This document shows, one piece after another, positions 1 through 4,466 of a stretch of 64,000 bases of DNA (positions within the stretch are counted from its first letter, which is position 1; the number at the start of each line of letters is the position of its first letter). This stretch comes from Hungatella sp. (GTDB taxonomy: Bacteria > Bacillota > Clostridia > Lachnospirales > Lachnospiraceae). The translations under genes were made by a program, and so were the position numbers. The notes under the pieces are model-generated. The model ran no database searches. It was given only the letters and a program-made list of their open reading frames with translations, and was not told where the DNA came from. The stretch is taken from assembly GCA_022792815.1 (NCBI GenBank), contig JAAWBS010000027.1:1-64000 (forward strand). Direction: 5' to 3'.

Positions 1-2
1 AA

Positions 3-173
3 GTCATGGAGGATATTAGAAAATAATCTTTACAAGAGGGTGTAAAAGAATGGGCAATAAATTCTGCTAAAATAATGTTTGCAGATGGAATTCTGACACT
101 TGAAAAAATTGCGGAATATGAAGGACTTCCTCTTGACGAAGTGAAAAAATTGAAAGCAGAGCGGACAGAATAA
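3..173 (+). pseudogene. C-terminal tail of an Rpn-family PD-(D/E)XK nuclease/putative transposase, broken
   Basis: The frame ends at TAA 171-173 and encodes a tail with the pattern MFADGILTLEKIAEYEGL followed by PLDEVKKLK. This is the typical end of Rpn-family (PDDEXK transposase) proteins, which help recombination. An in-frame TAA at 24-26 interrupts it, so the copy is inactive, or at best a remnant. The 5' part lies outside the window. The assignment rests on the tail motif only, without the nuclease core. Confidence 0.5.
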
Positions 174-185
174 AGCAAAACCGTA

Positions 186-219
186 GGCCGGGAATCTAAA
201 AACAGGTTCCTGGCCTTAT
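186..219 (+). terminator. Hairpin after the Rpn remnant
   Basis: GGCCGGGAA (186-194) pairs with TTCCTGGCC (207-215) over nine base pairs with one G-U, followed by TTATTT. It fits a terminator for the broken gene and separates it from the IS110 leader. Confidence 0.6.
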
Positions 220-259
220 TTAGTACCATAAAAGTGTAGCTGTTAGAGGGGAATTAACT

Positions 260-287
260 CTGACATCTGCACTTATTTTATTATAAT
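260..287 (+). promoter_or_regulatory. Probable promoter of the IS110 leader RNA
   Basis: CTGACA (260-265), a 16-bp spacer and TATAAT (282-287). Transcription would start near 293, exactly at the GGGG that opens the structured leader. The -35 box also lies in the 3' arm of an imperfect hairpin (234-272). Confidence 0.5.
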
Positions 288-290
288 ATA

Positions 291-440
291 GGGGAGTAAT
301 TGGTCTGACGAGGGCTTATTTGGATCATCGCATCCGTCAAAAAAACCGTTAACCAACCCCTTATTATAAGCATTCGATTAAGCAGGTAGGGACTCGCTCC
401 CGCGTAACCAACTAAACTGGCTGGTAATAAGTGCGGCTGG
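291..440 (+). ncRNA. Candidate IS110 bridge RNA
   Basis: The non-coding leader upstream of the transposase folds by eye into two stem-and-internal-loop domains. Domain 1: GGGG 291-294 with CCCC 357-360, TTGGT 300-304 with ACCAA 352-356, TGACG 306-310 with CGTCA 335-339. Domain 2: CTTATTA 360-366 with TAATAAG 425-431, enclosing GGGA 389-392/TCCC 398-401 and ACCA 407-410/TGGT 422-425. IS110-group elements such as IS621 encode in this position a bridge RNA with target- and donor-binding loops. Position, promoter and architecture match. The guide loops were not matched to the element ends, which I could not define. Confidence 0.55.
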
Positions 441-474
441 AACAATTATTAACAACAGTCATAGGAGGTTCAAG

Positions 475-1677
475 ACGATAAGCGTAGGAATTGATGTTTC
501 AAAAGAGAAAAGCACTGTCTGTATACTGAAACCATACGGAGAAATCGTGTGCAGTCCTTTTGGAATACAGCATGTGGAGAAAGATTTAGAAGGTTTCCAC
601 AACCTGCTGGAAAAATTGGATGGAGAGATACGAATTGTAATGGAGGCTGCTGGCATTTATCATCTGCCTGTTTTGACATTCCTTCATGATAAAGGATATT
701 TTGTATCTGTTATCAATCCGTTTGCAATGAAGAAATATGCGAAGGACAACAGCCTCAGAGGGGTAAAGACCGATAAACTTGATTCAAAGATGATTGCGAA
801 CTATGGAATCGAGAAATGGTTCAAGCTGCAGAGATATGAAGGTGATGAAGAAACCTACGCGGAGCTCAAGCTTCTTGGCCGCAGACATCGGTACTATATG
901 GAACTTCATGTGAAAGCCTTGCAGGAGTTGACATACATCCTGGATTATGTGATGCCGGGCATCAAGAAGATGTTTAACAGTTGGAATGAAGCAAACGGTA
1001 AGGACAAGCTCAGCGATTTTGTGGAGCGATTCCGGCACTTTGATCTGATCATGTCCATGGGTCTTGAAGAATTCACAGACGAATATCTTGTTTGGGCAAA
1101 GGAAAAGAAATACCACCGAAGCAGATCCAAGGCTGAAACAGTCTATGAATTAGCTTCAAGTGGCATTCCCACACTGTCTTCCAGTACTCCATCGACCAAA
1201 ATGTTAGTACAGGAAGCAATATCAGTATTGAGGGCCGTAGACGGCTCTCTGTCCCTGATTTTAACACAAATGCAGGTTCTTGCAAAGTCCCTGCCCGAAT
1301 ATTCAACAGTCAGAGAAATGGGAGGGGTTGGCGATGTCCTTGCAGTCAAGCTAATCGCAGAAATTGGCGATGTAAGAAGGCTGCACAGTGCAAAAGCACT
1401 CATAGCATGGGCTGGAATCGACCCGCCGCCATACGAGTCTGGGCAGTTTATTGGTTCAAAACGCAAGATAACGAAACGCGGTTCCTCAACGCTCAGGAAA
1501 GTCGGATATGAGGTGATGAGGGTTCTTAAGAGTCATCCTGCTCCGAAAGATGACGCTGTGTACAACTACATTTTGAAAAAGGAAAGAGAAGGTAAAAGTA
1601 AAAAACATGCAAAGATTGCCGGTTTGAATAAATTCCTGCGGATCTATTATGCAAGGGTAATGGCAGTTTATCAGTAG
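475..1677 (+). mobile_element. IS110-family transposase (DEDD/Tnp_IS110 recombinase)
   Basis: The protein is a DNA recombinase of the bridge-RNA-guided IS110 family. The N-terminal RuvC-like DEDD part has GIDVSK (catalytic Asp) near 487-504, MEAAGIYH and KTDKLDS. The C-terminal part has GIDPPPYESGQF and KRGSSTLRK, typical of Transposase_20. The first standard start in this frame is GTG 547, but it would remove the GIDVSK Asp. Homology and the AGGAGG at 463-468 place the true start at 475-477, six bases downstream, where the codon is ACG. A T-to-C change of the start ATG therefore probably cripples translation, or ACG is used as a weak start. From 475 the product is about 400 aa and otherwise intact. 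Confidence 0.85.
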
Positions 1678-1702
1678 AATGAAAGTAAAATCGAATGGTA
1701 TA

Positions 1703-1729
1703 GGCTGGAGATAGGAGATAATGCCAGCC
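1703..1729 (+). terminator. Hairpin downstream of the transposase
   Basis: GGCTGG (1703-1708) pairs with CCAGCC (1724-1729), followed by TCTTTGTTGT. It could be a weak terminator, or part of the right end of the IS. Confidence 0.35.
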
Positions 1730-1871
1730 TCTTTGTTGTACCCGAAAATAGATTGATGAAATATTTTTGAAACCTGCTCAAAAGTACTTGACTTTTGTTG
1801 GCAGTTTTTTTTGCCCTGAAATGTAAATTTTCTGTGAATTTGATTAAAAAGTCGAATCTTTCCAGAGTTAG

Positions 1872-2036
1872 TTGAAAAAGGTTTATTTTGGAGGTGAAAA
1901 AATATCCAGCCTGGACGATTACAGCCTGCTTGTCATTGACGATTTAGGAGTGGAGCGCAGTATCGAGTATGTCATGGAGCAGATGTTCACCGTCATTGAC
2001 AGCCGGTATCGGAGTAAGAAGCCGCTGATCGGCAAC
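1872..2036 (+). pseudogene. Fragment of a DnaC/IstB-like AAA+ ATPase
   Basis: The frame encodes YSLLVIDDLGVER followed by a segment ending in VIDSRYRSKKPLI. This is the Walker B region and following strand of DnaC-like helicase loaders found on integrative elements. Both the Walker A half and the C-terminus are missing, and similarity stops where the 509-bp repeat begins. It is a remnant of a mobile-element replication gene. Confidence 0.65.
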
Positions 2037-2099
2037 AATAAGACGAACCGGGACAAAGCTTATAGCAGCAAAACAGCAGAATCTTTTCCCTTCAAGCAG

Positions 2100-2128
2100 C
2101 TGTCAGGAACCCGAAAACAGGATATACT
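2100..2128 (+). promoter_or_regulatory. Promoter of repeat unit 1
   Basis: CTGTCA (2100-2105), 17-bp spacer, TATACT (2123-2128). The same arrangement recurs in unit 2 although the spacer sequence has changed. It would give a leader of about 25 bases before the Cys-rich micro-ORF. Confidence 0.45.
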
Positions 2129-2159
2129 GGGACCATGGAAAGGCGAGGAGGCAACGAAT

Positions 2160-2231
2160 ATGATATCAGATGGTAAGTGCCGCTGTTGTCCTATGAGGCC
2201 GCTGTGTCTTGTGGGCTCTCCGCTGTGCTAG
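2160..2231 (+). CDS. Cys-rich 23-aa micro-ORF, unit 1 (leader peptide or bioactive peptide)
   Basis: ATG 2160 follows GAGGAGG (2145-2151) by eight bases. The peptide has five Cys, with a CRCCPMR core and the ending LCLVGSPLC. Unit 2 encodes the same core. The stop TAG (2229-2231) lies at the edge of hairpin CTCCGC/GCGGAG, the position expected of an attenuator leader peptide. It could instead be a small metal-binding or secreted peptide. I recognise no family. Confidence 0.5.
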   Translation: MISDGKCRCCPMRPLCLVGSPLC

Positions 2232-2260
2232 CGGAGTCATGAGTCGGCCGGAGAGCCGAC
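2214..2260 (+). promoter_or_regulatory. Mutually exclusive hairpins, unit 1 (possible attenuator)
   Basis: Three stems compete. A: CTCCGC 2218-2223 with GCGGAG 2231-2236. B: GGCTCTCCG 2214-2222 with CGGAGAGCC 2249-2257. C: GTCGGC 2243-2248 with GCCGAC 2255-2260. B excludes A and C, while A and C can coexist. A ribosome at the micro-ORF stop would block the left arm of B. There is no U-run, so any control would act on translation or processing of the Gly-rich ORF downstream. Confidence 0.5.
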
Positions 2261-2309
2261 GGTAAGCAGTCAGTCAACCGTGATTTTTAAATTCAGGGAG
2301 GAAATGCGT

Positions 2310-2501
2310 ATGTCAGATTTCGGTGATTCTATCGTTCGTGCAGCTGGGGCATCTACCGTAGCGGGAACCGTGGGAGCCAGTATCGGGGGCAGCGTCAGCG
2401 CCGTCTTCGGTCCTGCGTCAGTCGGCGGTGCGGCTATTGGCGGCCTGATCGGGTCCGTCGGCGGCTTCGTGGGTTCCCTGTGTTCGGACCTTTTCGGCTG
2501 A
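2310..2501 (+). CDS. Gly-rich hydrophobic peptide, unit 1 (63 aa, glycine-zipper-like)
   Basis: ATG 2310 is chosen because AGGGAGG lies eight bases upstream; GTG 2280 and ATG 2304 fit the ribosome site poorly. The product starts MSDFGDSIVRAAG and consists mostly of Gly/Ala/Ser/Val with repeated GxxxG-type spacing, ending GSLCSDLFG. This composition fits a membrane-inserting or self-associating peptide such as a bacteriocin-like or toxin-like peptide. No double-Gly leader of the usual class II type is clear. Function unknown. Confidence 0.7.
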   Translation: MSDFGDSIVRAAGASTVAGTVGASIGGSVSAVFGPASVGGAAIGGLIGSVGGFVGSLCSDLFG

Positions 2502-2522
2502 GGCTGATTGGTCCGCCCCTTT

Positions 2523-2541
2523 CCCCGCCTGTTCGGCGGGG
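2523..2541 (+). terminator. GC hairpin after unit 1 Gly-rich ORF
   Basis: CCCCGCC (2523-2529) pairs with GGCGGGG (2535-2541) around TGTTC. There is no T-run, so it may protect the 3' end rather than terminate. The corresponding site in unit 2 is degraded. Confidence 0.35.
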
Positions 2542-2608
2542 AAGAAAGAAGACGAAAGGAAGCTCCGTTAAAAGCAGCAAAACAGAGGAATCTTTTCCCT
2601 TTATGCAG

Positions 2609-2637
2609 CTGACGGAAACCTGGAGCCAGGATATACT
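2609..2637 (+). promoter_or_regulatory. Promoter of repeat unit 2
   Basis: CTGACG (2609-2614), 17-bp spacer, TATACT (2632-2637), aligned with the unit 1 promoter at an offset of 509. It is preserved although the surrounding bases differ. Confidence 0.45.
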
Positions 2638-2668
2638 AAAACCATAGAAAGGCGAGGAGGTAATGGAT

Positions 2669-2740
2669 ATGTTATTAAGGTGTAAGTGTCGCTGTTGTCC
2701 TATGAGGCTTTTGTGTCTTGTGGGCTCTCCGCTGTGCTAG
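2669..2740 (+). CDS. Cys-rich 23-aa micro-ORF, unit 2
   Basis: ATG 2669 matches ATG 2160 of unit 1 and is spaced eight bases from GAGGAGG (2654-2660). An in-frame ATG at 2663 is too close to that site. The peptide begins MLLRCKCRCCPMR and ends LCLVGSPLC, with six Cys. The first residues differ from unit 1, while the Cys core and tail are kept. Confidence 0.5.
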   Translation: MLLRCKCRCCPMRLLCLVGSPLC

Positions 2741-2769
2741 CGGAGTCATGAGTCGGCCGGAGAGCCGAC
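2723..2769 (+). promoter_or_regulatory. Mutually exclusive hairpins, unit 2
   Basis: The block is identical to 2214-2260, with the same three competing stems and the micro-ORF stop in the same place. Perfect identity contrasts with drift upstream of the micro-ORF. Confidence 0.5.
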
Positions 2770-2818
2770 GGTAAGCAGTCAGTCAACCGTGATTCTTAAA
2801 TTCAGGGAGGAAATGCGT

Positions 2819-3010
2819 ATGTCAGATTTCGGTGATTCTATCGTTCGTGCAGCTGGGGCATCTACCGTAGCGGGAACCGTGGGAGCCAGCATCGGGGGCA
2901 GCGTCAGCGCCGTCCTCGGCCCTGCGGCAGCCGGCGGTGCGGCTGTTGGCGGCCTGATCGGGTCCGTCGTCGGCTTCGTGGGTTCCCTGTGCTCGGACCT
3001 TTTCGGCTGA
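2819..3010 (+). CDS. Gly-rich hydrophobic peptide, unit 2 (63 aa)
   Basis: Same start context as unit 1 (AGGGAGG then ATG 2819). The sequence differs from unit 1 at only a few hydrophobic or small residues, for example VLGPAAAGGAAVGG in place of VFGPASVGGAAIGG. The changes are conservative, as expected for a maintained small membrane-active peptide. Function unknown. Confidence 0.7.
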   Translation: MSDFGDSIVRAAGASTVAGTVGASIGGSVSAVLGPAAAGGAAVGGLIGSVVGFVGSLCSDLFG

Positions 3011-3044
3011 GGCTGATTGGTCCGCCCTCTTCCCCGCCGATTCT

Positions 3045-3283
3045 GTCGCGGCAATTCCAATGACGTACAGGAAATTGCGGAGATTTATGTGGATGGATGT
3101 AATAACCATGGCTTTAATGTGGATGGATGTAATAACCATGGCTTTAAAAAAGCTGATCTCCATGACCATTTAAAGAAGAATCCTGGAAGTATTAAAGTTT
3201 ATATTTCTCCATATCTGAATTTGATTCCCGCAGTAAGTTCTAAAGGCGAGAAGTATGTTCGTTTCGAGCCAAATGATACATTA
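3045..3283 (+). pseudogene. DUF3892-like gene remnant with a 30-bp in-frame tandem repeat
   Basis: The frame encodes DVQEIAEIYVDGC, then DLHDHLKKNPGSIKVYIS and GEKYVRFEPNDT, resembling the small DUF3892 proteins. The natural start is missing: the frame runs in from the tail of the 509-bp unit. The C-terminus is cut where the minus-strand PIN gene begins near 3284. Function of the family is unknown. Confidence 0.5.
3088..3147 (+). repeat. Two tandem copies of a 30-bp unit
   Basis: The unit starting at 3088 recurs exactly at 3118 and duplicates the ten residues VDGCNNHGFN in frame. It looks like a replication-slippage duplication in a decaying gene. Confidence 0.85.
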
Positions 3284-3285
3284 AG

Positions 3286-3423
3286 GTCCTCGTATTCGTT
3301 AATCATTTCTGTCGTAGCACAAGCGGTTGTCTGCTGACCAACAACTGCACTAGGAATTTCTCTTGGAAACCCGCAAAAAAACACATCAGAAATCAAGACA
3401 TTTGTGTCTGTTACAATTCTCAT
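3286..3423 (-). pseudogene. N-terminal fragment of a PIN-domain toxin
   Basis: Read from 3423 the frame starts MRIVTDTNVLISDVFF, the first strand of a PIN RNase domain with the metal-binding Asp, and runs to TTEMINEYED. It then passes into the antisense of the DUF3892 remnant. About 46 residues of a roughly 140-residue toxin remain, so the other acidic residues are lost. Its ATG overlaps the stop of the antitoxin fragment (ATGA), the usual TA operon arrangement. Confidence 0.7.
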
Positions 3424-3560
3424 ACTCGTTTCTTCTTTCTAACCGTTTTGACTATATCATTAACGTCGTTTTCACGATACCCGACAGATTTTGCCCATTT
3501 TTGCGCTTCGTCCAATGAGGCTTCAAATCTGGAAGTATATGTCACCAGGGTGTCTATCAT
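3420..3560 (-). pseudogene. C-terminal fragment of the cognate antitoxin
   Basis: The frame encodes 46 residues including FEASLDEAQKWAKSVGY and ends with KTVRKKKRV. This is the toxin-binding tail of antitoxins that pair with PIN toxins in Clostridia. The N-terminal DNA-binding part is absent; the frame is cut near 3560, where Cas1 sequence begins on the other strand. Confidence 0.55.
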
Positions 3561-3794
3561 TGTGCATTAAACTATCTTTATGGGATTTTGTATGCTAAAA
3601 TTAAGAAAATGATGGATCAGTGCCGCCTGGATCCCTACATAGGAGTCATGCATGTGGATGCTTATAATAAGCCCGCCTTTGTCTTTGATTTCATGGAAGG
3701 GCAGAGGATTCTCTGCGAAGAGATCGCATACCAGGCCTGTCAGCAGGAAGCGCGCTGGATCCGGGAGCCGCAAAAACAGGAAAAAGGAGTTTGA
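3561..3794 (+). pseudogene. cas1: Internal fragment of Cas1
   Basis: The in-frame sequence reads ALNYLYGILYAKIKK, then LDPYIGVMHVDAYNKP and VFDFME. These are signature motifs around the catalytic His of the CRISPR integrase Cas1. About 70 residues of some 330 remain; the N-terminal domain and most of the C-terminus are gone, so it cannot integrate spacers. It sits directly before CARF-type genes and marks a former CRISPR-Cas locus. Confidence 0.75.
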
Positions 3795-3800
3795 TTTCAT

Positions 3801-4415
3801 ATGCGTCTGGCATTGACAGAACGAAGGAAAATGGAGTGCGACGGATATCTTTTCCCGTCAGATTATTATGACATCCCCGGGGTGGAGGAATTTCAGGATC
3901 TGGAGGCCGTGAGGGAATATGCCTGTGAAAAACTGAGCCCATACAGAGGGGAAGCCGTTGATCTCTACTTAAACGGCGGGCTGACCATAGAGACTCTGAC
4001 CGCGATTTGGGCGGCCCGTAAACTGGATATCTCTCTGGCTTTGTGGCATTATGATCGGGAAAAGGACCGCTATGTCCGTCAGGAACTGAAGTGGAGGCCG
4101 GCATCTGCCGGCACAGGGGCCAAGGAGGAGGCGGAGGCCATCTACCTGTGTAGGGGGCGCCACTGGGGATCGGAGGAGAACTGCATCTTTGATGCGATTC
4201 CCCAGGATAGGATATTTGATTTTCAGTGGCAGGAGGAGCGGGCAGAGGAGGTTTTGAGAGATTACAGCCATAAAAAGATCGCTGTTTATGTGTCGGGCCT
4301 TACTTCCGCCGCTGTCAGCGTCCTCAACGCTGCGGCGAAGGAGCAGGTCTCTGTCCTATGGATGCATCACGATTATGACAGGGAGGAATATTTTCCCCAG
4401 AGCATGGAGGAATAG
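3801..4415 (+). CDS. CRISPR-associated alpha/beta protein with two internal repeats (possible CARF or ring-nuclease type)
   Basis: 204 aa. Two stretches repeat one pattern: residues 51-96 (VDLYLNGGLTIETLTAI then LALWHYDREKDRY) and 157-202 (IAVYVSGLTSAAVSVL then VLWMHHDYDREEYFPQ). Each looks like beta-helix-beta with a (W/H)HxDR signature. Small Rossmann-like proteins near type III systems often bind or cleave cyclic oligoadenylate; that role here is inference from the neighbours. The gene ends in TAG, but the frame stays open through 17 more codons into the next gene's ATG. The start could also be ATG 3831. Confidence 0.55.
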   Translation: MRLALTERRKMECDGYLFPSDYYDIPGVEEFQDLEAVREYACEKLSPYRGEAVDLYLNGGLTIETLTAIWAARKLDISLALWHYDREKDRYVRQELKWRPASAGTGAKEEAEAIYLCRGRHWGSEENCIFDAIPQDRIFDFQWQEERAEEVLRDYSHKKIAVYVSGLTSAAVSVLNAAAKEQVSVLWMHHDYDREEYFPQSMEE

Positions 4416-4466
4416 CTGCCCTTTGCGGCTGCGGCACACCATAAACAGAGAAAGGCAGACCCGATC

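Larger units (their letters stand above)
2035..3043 (+). repeat. Tandem duplication, period 509 bp, of a two-ORF cassette
   Basis: Matching positions are offset by exactly 509 bp: promoter -10 2123 and 2632, Cys-rich ORF 2160 and 2669, hairpin arms 2214 and 2723, Gly-rich ORF 2310 and 2819, stop 2501 and 3010. The hairpin block is identical in both copies. The stretch upstream of the micro-ORF has diverged, and the hairpin after the first Gly-rich ORF is degraded in the second copy. Both reading frames stay open in both copies, which suggests selection on the products or a recent duplication. Confidence 0.85.

Noticed and set aside
2310-3010. Class II double-glycine bacteriocins
   Set aside because: The Gly-rich peptides lack a convincing leader ending in GG at the usual place, and no ABC exporter/peptidase gene is near. 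The idea is kept only as one possibility.
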